Origin: Tribonema minus | Taxonomy: Eukaryota > Sar > Xanthophyceae > Tribonematales > Tribonemataceae | Assembly (NCBI GenBank): GCA_017506865.1 | Contig: JAFCMP010000136.1 | Span: forward strand, 62,001 to 126,000 | Reading direction: 5' to 3' | Length of the DNA: 64,000 nucleotides | In this document: positions 10,283 to 21,300 of the stretch, piece by piece | Layout: the number at the start of each line of letters is the position of its first letter | How positions within the stretch are numbered: position 1 is the first letter of the stretch | Made by a program: the position numbers and the translations under genes | The notes under the pieces: model-generated | Databases searched by the model: none | What the model was told of the DNA's origin: nothing | Seen by the model: the letters and a program-made list of their open reading frames with translations, nothing else

Positions 10283-12107
10283 CGTGGAGGACGTGCTGCT
10301 GTTCCTGCTGACCTGCTGCGTGGCGCGCGAGGTCTTGAGGATGGACTTGTCGCGCAGGTTGTTGCCCAGCTGGTTGCCAAAGAGGCGCAGCGCGCGCTTG
10401 AGGCCGTCGGAGGACGCGGACTTCTTGGCGGTGTCCACGGCGTCGTAGCTGGAAAGTACAGCGAGCAGGGGCAAAAGCGATGAAGAGAGCGTGTTGCTGA
10501 AGCGCTTCGGTGTCGTTTCCGGGCTCAGATGACTGCTTGGGAGGGAAAGCTGTTGCGGGGATCATTGCCTGGTCGCTACAATCGATGCCGCCTCAGTGAG
10601 ACGTGAGCAAGGGTGCCTCAGGGAATGCATGTGGGTCGTGCCGTCACCCCATTTGAATTAAGCTCGTGGTTGCAAGCAAATCAGAACGCGCCGGTACATC
10701 TGCCAGAGTAGCCATGCACTCCTCCGGTAGCATTGCATGCAATGGGCAGGTGCAATGTAGTTGGTGATTAAGTGTCATGTCCAATTCAGTCATAAAAGGT
10801 CAACTCAAATGCTACTGGTTAGTGTGAATGAAGGTCATGGCATCTGGGAGAGCAGTGTCATGCTAACTCCAACACTATATCCAGGCGTTTCAAGGGTCAG
10901 GTTACCAAGCAATGCGCAGCATGTTGGAGCCCCTCTCGAGGCATGCAGGCGCAGATGGACAGCTGTGTTCGTACCGCTGTCTTGAGATGCCCTTTCCACA
11001 GCCGATGTCCTCATGATATGTGCCGCTTGGCAATGTCACGCGCACTTGCGCAGTGTATGATATCTCCCATTTGCTTTGCTCACAGACCTGCAGCAAAGGC
11101 ATTGGCGAAAACACCACCAGTAGTGCAGGTAAGAAACGTAAGGTTAAGGGGTAGGAGAAATGCACCTACACCAGCCGTTGAACGGATTGAACACAGGTAC
11201 ACTTGTGAAATAAACCATATATTGAAATATTGCTCTTCTGGACACGTACGTGCAAGCCAGCTGACTGCAAGCACACATACCTTCGAAGCACTAAAGTGCA
11301 GGTTGATGATGCGCCTCTGTAAACCGAAGGCGCAGCCCAGCAACTCCATGCGAGCTATGTGGTTTGCTTTAAACACTTGATGGCTACCATTACGGATGCA
11401 ATTCAGCTGCACACAGGGATGGAACAGTCGAACTCCCATGCCTTCTACACTGAATATGTTGCATGATCCCAAACCCCAAAACGTGGCATACATTCTACAC
11501 TGAATATGTCGCATGATCCCAAACCCCAAAACATGGCATGCTGCATACTGCTGCTCGCAGGCCCCACACAGCCACGCATCGATCGCCGCCACGTGACAGG
11601 GGCAACGTAGTTGGAAGTAGTTGCACCGGCAACAAATCGCGGACAAGCTCGCGCCAACAGCATGCGCATCGGCATACTGTCCAAATTTGAACAGTGTGGC
11701 TCACGTCGCCTCATAGGCAGCGAGTCATGCGCAAGCCACAGCAACACCAGTGTGCGTGTCGCACCGAAGCGCCAGCAAGTGGAGCGTCCCCTGTTGAACA
11801 TCGGGGCGCGCCGCCGCCTCCTCACCTCATAGTCCCTCTCCATGCGCACGACCGTGGACGACCAGCCGTTGTACCCAAAGATGTCGTTGGCCAGCTCCAC
11901 CGCCTTCTCAATGGGCATGTACGTGATCTTGGCGCCGCCGGGACCGCTGCGCTGCGCGATCTGCTCCTTGCACAGCGACTGCTGCAGCATCTGCTGCACC
12001 CTCATCTCGGCCCCCGGAGAGGCGGGCCTGAGGCCCTGCGCAGAGTCCTCGGGCATTTCTGATTTGACCACACTGCAGAGCTCGCTGGGTGCCTGCCAGT
12101 TCGCCAT
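9050..12107 (-). CDS. RAD52: RAD52 recombination mediator with polyglutamine C-terminal half
   Basis: Three exons join in phase: 12107-11826, 11087-10975, 10448-9050 (597 aa). RAD52 anneals complementary single strands in homologous recombination. The conserved N-terminal core is clear: ITYMPIEKAVELANDIFGYNGWSS (exon 1), SKWEISYTAQVRVTLPSGTYHEDIGCG (exon 2, split here only by the listed introns) and DAVDTAKKSASSDGLKRALRLFGNQLGNNL (exon 3). The start is the first ATG giving a plausible N-terminus (MANWQAPSELCS). The second half is low complexity: a Gly tract, then long glutamine runs encoded by CAG/CTG between about 9660 and 9960, then Ala/Gly/Gln-rich sequence ending AKRQRC. This region replaces the RAD51- and RPA-binding tail of animal and fungal RAD52 and shows no motif I recognise. 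It is divergent to the BTB gene. Confidence 0.88.
11443..11541. repeat. Two 50-bp tandem units in RAD52 intron 1
   Basis: Two nearly identical units begin TTCTACACTGAATATGT at 11443 and 11493. They do not include a splice site. Confidence 0.85.
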
Positions 12108-13050
12108 GGTGGTGGTTTCCTTTGTCACAGCCGCCAAGTGCCGCCGCTGCCGACGAAGCGTTGGCCCACCGCCAAGTTTGCTGAACGCCGGATCTGAAAA
12201 GGGCAAGGCATTGTACAGCACAACTGTCAAAGTGTGCCACACTGAGCAGATGTCTGCTGTTTTTGGGCTGTTGTAGTATGGACCGTTTGGTATTTACGCT
12301 GTAGCAGTGAGGAAGAACTTGCGAGCGAGCAGTGGACAAGCAAAGCGTGGCATGCTGTGATGCATGCCTGGCGCTGTCCGTTCAGGACTCCGGCGAGCTC
12401 ACATGCTCCGAGGGAGCTCGGCATTCGTCCTGGCAGAGAATCTGCGCAAGCAAGCAGATAGAGCATGACGGACTTGAACAGTACACGCGATGCACGCCGT
12501 GCGTATTCTTGCGGCAGAAACTTGAAAGGCCGTGACCAGCACTCACCACACCAACCAGCTCAGCGTGCAACTGCCTCGTGGCATCCTCCTTCGCCTCGCT
12601 TCGCGCGCGCTTCTTCCACCTTCACTTGCACTTCCGCAAGTAGCTGCTGCCGAGGTTGCTGCCGACTCGCCAGCGGCAGCAGTAAAGTCACGACGGATGA
12701 GGAGCCGCAAGGGCAGCGCACACCGTGCGACCACTGGGTCTCTCTTCTCGCACACACACACTCAGAGTAAAAAAGCCGCGAACCCACTCAAAAACTTCAA
12801 CTGCTTTTGGCGTGCAGTTTGCGGGCAGAGAGAGCTGGGAGCACACGTCGTGTCTTGGCGGTCGTTCGAGCGATGTGATTGAGTAAAGGGGCAACTCTCG
12901 CCATGTCACAAGGGAGCAATTCTGCTCTGGAACACAATTGAACAAGTGATTCCTGGCACAGACTGCTCTCATCGCATAGGTGACAAGGAGGCAAGCTAAG
13001 CGCAGCGGATAGCTGCATCCGGCGCACGCGTATTTGTTCCCACATACGAC
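12108..13050. promoter_or_regulatory. Divergent intergenic region between RAD52 and BTB gene
   Basis: Both genes are transcribed outward from this 0.94-kb stretch, so both promoters are expected here. I see no clear TATA box. A minus-strand exon-like stretch near 12540-12660 ends in a good donor (GTTGGTGTG|GTGAGT), but it has no recognisable product and could be an untranslated exon. Confidence 0.35.
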
Positions 13051-16028
13051 ATGCAAAGCGAGGATGACGGGGCGGACCCGGAGTTGCACCAAGCAGATGC
13101 GTCGAACCTTGTACAATTGGGAGGGCAGCCCAGCGACCTGCAGCTACTGTTCGACGACATGAAGAATGCTGCCAGATTGCTCGAGATCAACCCAGTGCAA
13201 AGTCTCCGCACAGTGGATGTTCATGCAGGGGAAGGGCCCTGCAGTCGCGTGATCAGAGCCAACTGGGGCGTCCTTTCGGCCCGTGTGCCGATGCTCTCGG
13301 CCATGGCGCGGGGGAACTGGATCGAGACACAGGGCGAAGGAGCCCTCACGCTGTCCTTCCCAGAGCTCAACCCTAACTCCATTGCCTCCCTGGTGCAGTA
13401 TGCGTACGCAGCGGTGGCCACCGTCAGGCGTGACGGCTCAGCCCTACAGGATCTTTTAGTCGCCGCCAGATACTGGCAGATGGATGCTGTGGAAAGCGGC
13501 ACCGTGACGGCGATCTGCTCCTGCCTCAACCCCGAAAACGCCATGGACATCATCAGCCTGTCACTGCAGCTGGGCTGCGACAAACTCCTGCGCAGCGCGG
13601 GCGCCTTCATCTGCGCCGGCATGGACGGCATACTGCGCGGCAGTGCCTTCTTGTCCTCTGATGAGCCTGCATTTAGATGGCTGCTGCAGCAGCCCGGGCT
13701 GGCAGTGGACGAAGGGCTGCTGGCGGCGCGCGCGCTCGACTGGCTCGCATGCCACACGCCCTCCGCCAGCGGCAGCAGCGGCAGCAGCGGCAGCGGCGGC
13801 CGCAGCTGCAGCAGCGACGCCGCCGCGTTCATCACCGCCAACATCACGTGGTGCGAGCTCTCGCCGTGGAGCCTCATGAACCTGCACCTGCACAGCAGCC
13901 TGGCGCAGGACAGCGCGTGCGCGATCTCGTCCTGCATAGCGCGCGCGCTGGCGGCGGCGACGGACGGCGCAGCAGCTGGCGACGATGCGTTCGCGGCGGA
14001 GTGCGCGCTGTCGCAGCTGCGGCGGCGGCGCAGCCCGGTGCTGCAGTTCTGGGCGGGGACGGGGTTTGTGTGGGAGCGGCAGGTGTGCGCGAACACGCGC
14101 GACGGGACGCACACGCCGCTCTTGGGTCCAGACGGGGTGCTCGACTTGCGTCGCCCAGGGTCTATCGTCAAGGTGAGGGAGGGGGACCGTATGAGAGCGC
14201 GGTGACTGGGTAATGTGCATGGAGCCGCTGCATGACACAGTCGCTGGCGCTTGACTTGCGAAACCATTTGAGTGCTGGCGGCTAGCTCTTTGGACCATTT
14301 GAGAGCATTAGCGAAGGCGGCCGCCTGTTATATGCGGCCTCCATCCTTCTGTGAAGAGCAGAGCAGTGCTCAGCACTGGATGGCACCGATGCGCATGCAT
14401 GTATGCAGCTGCTGGTTGCTTGATTGGGGCAGAGGCGAGCCTGCAAGTGCGAGGGACGAGTGCGTAGCTGCATGCTGTGACTGGTGCATGCTGTGGCCGC
14501 GACAGCACAACATCCACTTGTCATCCTGATGTGTCATTGTGCGAGGCGGACTGTACACGACGCCAGTTGACAATTGACTCTGCCTTTGTGATCTGATGAT
14601 GCCACTCTCTCAGGTCAGTCACGGGTACCACGCTACCGCATCCTGCTGCATGACGGCGGAGGTCTGGCTGAGCCTGTTCCCTGCGGCTGATGGAGGGGAC
14701 CCGCATGGGGCTATATTCTGCTGTCAGGGGGGCAGAAGGGGGTGGGAGCTGCGCTGTGTACGCGGTGGTTACTTTGAAGTGAGTTGATAGTCTGCATCTT
14801 GATTGCACTGCGGTTCATTCAAGAGATGTCATGCACTGGCACAGTGCGCGTCGCTTGTCGCATCTGTCACGTGTGTAAGTGCAAGCGACAAATTTGTCAG
14901 CAGTGTCAACATGTCAGCGATGTGGATGACGCGTGCGCATGGAAGAGCAATAAGCTATCAGTAGTGATGAATATTGCCTGCATCTTTGACCACCACTGCC
15001 AATTCTGGTCGTACCATTTTGGTCTGTAGTGAACTTCTCATATGGTATTAGGGCATATCATGCATTGTGACTTAGACAACGATTTGGAACTGTCTGGCAG
15101 TTTTTCGTTGCTGTCTACGGGGTTTGATGCCATCCGTGATTTTAGTCATGCTGTGGGTCACACATTGTGGTTTCTCATGATTCAATAAGCTTTGAGACTG
15201 TCCTGATCATGTGTTGCTTGCAGCGAGAGGCGATGCCGTTCCTGCCTCAAGTATTTGCATGCGACACAGCAAGTTATTAGAAACTCATTACCCACACTTG
15301 TGAACTGCTTGTGTCACCCATGCCGTGCGCAATTGGTGTGACCTACATGTATATGCAGCAACCTCTGCAGCGTCCACAGTTGTTGTTCCACTGTGACTGC
15401 ATGCGCCACCACACAACCATTGCCGGACCTTAAACATCTGTACCTTGCAGCACCTTGAAGTGACAGCAGAACTGGCTTCTGATCCTCCAAGCATGACTCA
15501 AAGTACTACGAAGCATGCCTCCCAGCCGTCAACGTATGATGACACACTTGCAGTGTTGCGAGATGCTTTTGGTTCTTATAATTTGTTGCCTCTGAAGCAT
15601 GCCAGACTGCGCTGACTCCCTTTTCACCGTGCCGTCTACCCTGCCTCTTGCAGTTCATGGTGACGCTCCGCAGGCAAGGCCACACGTGGCAGCACACTGT
15701 GCGCAGCGCTCAGTTCGCTGGCTACCCCTCGCCTGCGCTCACGCACGTCGCGGGCACGTTCGACGGCACCACGCTACGAATCTACGTCAACTCTGCGTGC
15801 AGCACGCGGGTCGTCCCTGACTGGGGCAACGAGGGCCTGTCCCGCGCGCACGCGCCAGACAGCGAGGTCCTGCCATTCGACGGGGACTTCTGCATCAGCG
15901 ACAACGCCACGGCGGTGGGCCAGAAGGTTCCGTGCGTCATTGCCGCGCTGAGCCTGAGGCTGAACAGGGTTCTGCAGCCGGCGCAGTTTCTGCAGTGCCC
16001 CCCTGTGAATGCCACTCTTCCAGCATAG
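13051..16028 (+). CDS. BTB-BACK protein with C-terminal LamG/concanavalin-like domain
   Basis: Exons 13051-14172, 14614-14778 and 15654-16028 all join in phase 0 (553 aa). Residues about 30-140 fit a BTB/POZ fold (VDVHAGEGPCSRVIRANWGV, then LSARVPMLSAMARGNW). A BACK-like helical region follows (NPENAMDIISLSLQLGCDKLL, DEPAFRWLLQQPGLAVDEGLLAARALDWL) with a Ser/Gly insertion. Exons 2-3 encode a LamG-like jelly roll: AEVWLSLFPAADGGDPHGAIF, GWELRCVRGGYFE, then HVAGTFDGTTLRIYVNS and a C-terminal ALSLRLNRVLQPAQF. BTB-BACK proteins are commonly CUL3 ubiquitin-ligase adaptors in which the C-terminal domain binds substrate. Here the usual kelch repeats are replaced by a jelly roll, so a carbohydrate- or protein-binding adaptor role is inferred. 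The intron 2 donor is GAA|GTGAGT. Confidence 0.75.
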
Positions 16029-16488
16029 CTGTGTGCTTGTGGCCAGTTTTTGTATAACGTGCTGTGGCTGGTGTGGTGTGTGCGCTTTGGGAATGATGCC
16101 ATGCTGTAGCAGATTTCTGGCTTCTTCTGTGCATTGCCGCAGGCAGGGGTTGCATGCCATTGCCAAGAAGGTGACCAACTCAGGTCCTCCTTCGTGCTGT
16201 ACTTATGATGGTACTTACATGCCCGTTCACTGCCTGGAGTGCAAACATTCCACTATGCTGAGTTCAACAGCAACCATGTTCAACGTCTACTTCAACCATT
16301 TCTTGAAGTTTACTCTTGATCGGAGCAACTGCGACTACAGAGCCTGGAGGGCAGTCAGTTGTTGAAGGCCAACGCCTATATCAGCAAGAAGCTGCCTGCG
16401 TACGTGCGGTGGCGACAGGCGGCAGTGATTAACGACAGCACAAAGGACTACTTAACTGAGTTAGTTCGCAGCAGCAGCGCGACGCACC
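16029..16488. other. Short intergenic region, BTB gene 3' side to KIN17 5' side
   Basis: Holds the BTB 3' UTR and KIN17 promoter/5' UTR. No TATA box or other site was identified with confidence. Confidence 0.4.
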
Positions 16489-17769
16489 ATGCCGAAGCAC
16501 GATGCCCTGACGCCCAAGGCAATAGGCAACCGCATCAAAGCCAAGGGCTTGCAGAAGCTGCGATGGTACTGCCAGATGTGCGCCAAGCAGTGCAGGGATG
16601 AGAACGGCTTCAAGTGCCACACGACCAGCGAGAGTCACCTCCGGCAGATGCGGGTCTTCTCTGAAAACCCCGACTCGGTCATGGAGGAGTTCTCCCAGGA
16701 GTTCGAGGAGGACTTTATAGAGGTGCTCAGCAGGCGGTTTGGCACGAAGAGGACCCACGCCAACCAGGTCTACAACGAGTTCATCGCCCACAAGTCCCAC
16801 ACCCACATGAACGCCACCAAGTGGGAGACCCTCACCAACTTCGTCAAGTACCTCGGCAAGACGGGCCAGTGCATCGTCGACGAGACCGAGAAGGGCTGGT
16901 ACATACAGTGGATCAACCGCGACCCCGCGCTCCTCGCGCGCCAGGCCGCCGCCGACAAGAAGCGCAAGGCCGACCTCGATGACGACGAGCGGCAGCGCCG
17001 CGCCCTCGACGCGCAGGTGGCGGCGGCGCACGCGCAGGCGCCCGCCGCCGCCGCGCCCGCCGCCGCCGCGTCAGCGCTCAACCGCCTCGACGACGCGCCT
17101 GCGATATCGCTTGCGGTGACGGGGGGCGGCGGCGGTGGCGCCGAGGCGCGCAGCGCTGCCAAGCGCGCGCGTCCCGCAGTCCCCGCATTCGATGACGGCG
17201 ATGACGGCGGCGGCGGTGACAGCGGCGGCGGCGGCGGCGCGGGTGGGCGGAAGAAGACGGCCATGGAGCTGGTGATGGAGCAGGAGGAGCGGAAAAAAGC
17301 GGCGGCGGCTGCGGCGGCGTCCGCGGCGGCAGCGGCGACAGCGGCGGCGGCGGCTGCTGCGGCGGCAGATGCGCAAGCGGCGAAACGGAGAGGGGTCGAC
17401 GACGCCAAGCTGCCCAACTGGCTGCACGCGGGGATAGTGGTGAAGGTGATGAATAAGCAAGTGGGGGGCGGCAAGTACTACAAGGCCAAGGGCGTGGTGC
17501 GGCGCGTGATTGAGGACTTCATCGCGGAGGTCAAGATGGTGGACGGCGGCGACAGGCTGCGCGTCGACCAGGACGACCTCGAGACGGTCATACCCGCGCT
17601 TGGCAAGGACGTGCTGATAGTGAACGGGCGGTGTAGGGGGTCTATAGCGGAGCTGCTCGCGCTGGACGTGGACAACTTCTGCGCGCGCGTGCGCGTCGTG
17701 GACGGGCCGCAGAAGGGCACCGAGCTGCCAAAAGTTGACTATGAAAACATCAGCAAGCTGGCGGAATAG
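16489..17769 (+). CDS. KIN17: KIN17-like DNA/RNA-binding zinc-finger protein
   Basis: Single uninterrupted exon of 426 codons. KIN17 is a conserved nuclear protein that binds curved DNA and RNA and acts in replication, repair and mRNA processing. The N-terminus is diagnostic: MPKHDALTPKAIGNRIKAKG, a C2H2 finger (WYCQMCAKQCRDENGFKCH, with the second His in SESH), then the winged-helix-like block (EEFSQEFEEDFIEVLSRRFG; VYNEFIAHKSHTHMNATKW; GWYIQWINRDP). A KOW-containing C-terminal tandem SH3-like region is visible (WLHAGIVVKVMNK...YYKAKGVVRRVIED; GKDVLIVNGRCRGSIAELL). The linker between them is an alga-specific Ala/Gly-rich, low-complexity stretch with charged coiled segments. Length is close to the family norm. 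It lies head-to-tail after the BTB gene. Confidence 0.95.
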   Translation: MPKHDALTPKAIGNRIKAKGLQKLRWYCQMCAKQCRDENGFKCHTTSESHLRQMRVFSENPDSVMEEFSQEFEEDFIEVLSRRFGTKRTHANQVYNEFIAHKSHTHMNATKWETLTNFVKYLGKTGQCIVDETEKGWYIQWINRDPALLARQAAADKKRKADLDDDERQRRALDAQVAAAHAQAPAAAAPAAAASALNRLDDAPAISLAVTGGGGGGAEARSAAKRARPAVPAFDDGDDGGGGDSGGGGGAGGRKKTAMELVMEQEERKKAAAAAAASAAAAATAAAAAAAAADAQAAKRRGVDDAKLPNWLHAGIVVKVMNKQVGGGKYYKAKGVVRRVIEDFIAEVKMVDGGDRLRVDQDDLETVIPALGKDVLIVNGRCRGSIAELLALDVDNFCARVRVVDGPQKGTELPKVDYENISKLAE

Positions 17770-18365
17770 CGGCGCATTCCGTGTACATACACTTTACACA
17801 CGTTGGAAGGGATTGAGTGCAAGGGCCTGTGCGCAACCTGTGCTGCTCTCTCACGTCGTGCGTGAATTGCGGCTATGTACATTGTCGCGCGTGCATGCAT
17901 GTCACAGCCTGGCAGTTGCTATCTGCGGCTAAGTGCAGACCATTCTAGCTCGCTGCATTGCGCAACGCACACACTGCTAGCAGTGCTGCTGGTGGTGAGC
18001 GGCAGGCCGCAAACTCAGACTCAGACTCTGAGCTGTCCCACACTTGGAGAACCATGACGTCACCCGCTGATCTGGGCTATGCTGTGCGCACGTGTGTTGC
18101 GTGTTTTGCACATAGCGCCTGTCACAATGCAGGCCATGCTTGTTGTGTGCTACTTGCAGGCCAGATGGCACACTCAGTGGTGTCACCAAGCCGCCAAGCA
18201 TGCTGCACAATTAGATGTCTAGTGTTTACTTTTATGTGCACTGTGCTGTGCGGTGCACCATGGCGTCATACATGTGATGCGTTGAGTAGAACGCCTGTAT
18301 GTCAGCAAGCGACATGCAAGGTTCCTGTGCTCCTGACCTTCCCAGATAATCGTGTACGATTGTGT
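17770..18365. other. Intergenic region between KIN17 and the sulfatase inverted repeat
   Basis: No recognisable gene. It contains the KIN17 3' UTR and ends where homology to the right arm of the inverted repeat begins. Confidence 0.5.
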
Positions 18366-21300
18366 CATTTCAATTTTCATCAACTGCAAGAACTCATGGT
18401 TTGGGTTGCGGGTACAGTGTAGCCAGAGTGCAATGAGCTGTGCCTATGACAGCTCCTGGCAAGAGTGGTCGTGAAACTTCTGTTGTGACGAGGAACATTC
18501 TCGATATTTACCTGCCCTTCGACAAGTTCAAGTTTTTGTTGTTTTTCTCGTTTTGACATCGTGTTCGCCTGTGGCTCTTGCATGGTGAGTGTGATGGACT
18601 GGCTGCGTGTGCGCGATTCACCAGGTAAACATGTCGAGCACGCGGAGAGAGTTGAAAAAAGCGCTCGGTGAATTTCCCCAAAGTTGCCCTGCCCAGCTCG
18701 GTGATTTTGCACCCGCTGCACTGTTGCTGTACAATTTATATGCTCGTGCAGTTCGAGATGCGTGCAGGAGCAGGACCATCAGCCTTGCTCAGCCTGCTGA
18801 CGCGCCTGTCTCCCTCTCTGTCTACCTCGGCGGCACGCGTTAGTGTGGAGTGCACGGCCGCTTGGCCGACGACTTCTCCTGCTCACAGTGCTGCTGGCTC
18901 AGCACTGCGCCGATGCCGCCACGTCAATACAGCCCCATATTGTCACCATCATACTGGACGACTGGGGATGGGCAAATTGGGGCTACCACGACCGGCTCGT
19001 CAACAACCAGCAATTGCAGGAGGAGGTGCAGACACCCGTCATGGATGCGCTGGCACAGGATGGCATCGTACTGGACCGGCTCTACGTGCACAATGTGTGT
19101 TCCCCATCGCGTTCTGCGTTTGTCACTGGGAGGAACCACCGGCATGTGAACCTGATCAACGGGCCATCGACATTGTACGACCCTAGTCTCCCTCTTCTTG
19201 GCACCTGGGGCGTGCCAGCCCAAATGACGGGGATCGCAGGTGACCTTTATGACCAGTATGAAGTCCTCCCACCGAGAAGTATGATTGCCTTGTTGCTTGC
19301 CTGCAGCAGTCCCAGTCCAGTTAACAAAGTGTCATTGCAAGTCCAAGCATTTGTGCCAGGGCCTGAGGCATCCTTCAACTAGAAGTTGCTGTTGGAAGGT
19401 TGCCGCAAAGGACACGCTTTTTACACATCACCCAGGCCAGCACACGGTGCACGGAAATGTAGTAGTAGCCCTGAGGTGCAGGTTTCAAGCTAGGCATTCC
19501 ATGAGGCATGCTGGGCAGACCCATAATGATTGTAGACCCTAGTAGGTACACCAGATAGCTAAGGCTACATGCACTCCGGAGTCCACTGGCATGATCATGA
19601 TGCATTGACGCCTTAAGTTGTAATTGGGCCATCGTATGGCAAGCTTCATCAGGTTCTCATTGTAGCTCCAGTGTTGTTGCCCCCCCGCCGCTGCAGCTGG
19701 CCTCACTGGAGTCCAAGGTTGCTGCTTATCAACAGCACCTGCTCTACACTTCCGAATCGTCCTTAGGAATTGGAACCGCAACCCTAAGGCTTGTCATACT
19801 ACTTCTATTAGTTGTAACATCCACGGAAGGCACCAAGTCTGACCCCCAGGAGTCTAGCAAGAGCGCTGGTATTTGTAATGCAGCTGCCACTTGCATAATA
19901 TGCGGGCTTTGGTTAAAGGGCTCCCTGTCTGCTTGCGTTTCAAATTCTGTGCGTGCAGAACAGCTCGGGTCAGCTGGGTACGCCACACAGCACGTCGGCA
20001 AGTGGCATCTGGGGTATGCGTCAGTCCATCAATGCCTGCAGGTACTCACGTTCACACGCTGAAGTCGGGGAACGTTCAACGTTAGTTATCATAGCTTGTG
20101 TATTGGCAATGACACATCTTCGTATCAAAGTGACCAAGTGTGGCTGGCATAGTACCCGATGTTGATGGCACCCTGCATTCGATGATTGAGCTTGATACTC
20201 TAGCTGTGAGCTGTTGGCGGGAAATGACCTTAAATGTCTTATGCATTGACGTAGACGTGAAAACAAGGTGTTGCGCCTCTCAACTCAGCAACAGTACACA
20301 CCTGCTTTGCGAAATGCGCCACCGGCTGACTCAGATGTCACCAACGCCATTCATTGCCTACAGCACCGTGTGACACTGCTTGATGCGAGTATGATGGCTG
20401 CGCAGAATCTGGGAGAGGTAGAGACTGACTGCATGTATTGGCTACTGTGCAGCCAGTCACATCTGTAATCACTTCGCTGTCGCGATGATGTCACTGCATT
20501 CGTGATGTGTCAGAGATCCTCAGGGGCGCTCTTGTGGGGGTTCTATGCGCAACCCCTGGTGTCACCATGTATTATAATATAGGCAACATCTCCACCTATG
20601 GCTTGCACCGCCTGTGCCATTGATTGCGTTGTGGGAAGGGTTCTCACTACAAGCTCAACTCCGAGCTGCTGTACTTGCTGTTGCGCCGTTTTGCATCAGA
20701 CGCACTTTGGCCCGGGCTGTCGTTGCCAAGCGTATGCAACCCTCTGGATGCAGGCTGCTGAAAATATAGAGACCGATGCAGCCACATAAGCATGGGGTTT
20801 TTGCAGTACAATGTGCTGCATCAGAGTGACATCTTTGCGGTCGAGCAGCAATAGTGACTAAATTTCAGACGTCATTGCGCTTACGGTTGCAGTAGGCGCT
20901 CGCAGGACACACTCCTATGACGGTCTCACACAGTAGTTGCGCCACCTGACGGCTGTGTATATTGGCGTGCTTCACAGCTGAGCCTGGCAGTCAACAATGT
21001 GCATCAGTTGCACTTGTTGTAGCAGCATCCCCTACCATGTGTACGCTACAGCATGTGACCACCTCTTGCACCTCTGCATGCTGTGCAGCAGCGCCTGGCG
21101 GTGGCGCCTTTTTTTGAAGAAATGCTTCGAAGTACACATAACTTAGTTCAATGATTCTCTTGAAGCTCAACACTCGAGACTGCCTCTGCCATTGTTACCT
21201 TGAGATCACCGGCAAAATGAAGTGTCCAATGCAACAACTCAGGTATACCAGTCTTCGATGCGACCATGATGCCAGTTACCTAATAGACAACTTTGTCTTC

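Noticed and set aside
9776-10483. Plus-strand poly-Leu frame
   Set aside because: Antisense shadow of the CAG-encoded glutamine tracts of RAD52; no homologous features.
18843-19382. GTG-initiated start for sulfatase copy 1
   Set aside because: No reason to invoke a non-ATG nuclear start; comparison with copies 2 and 3 explains the missing ATG by loss of a splice acceptor.
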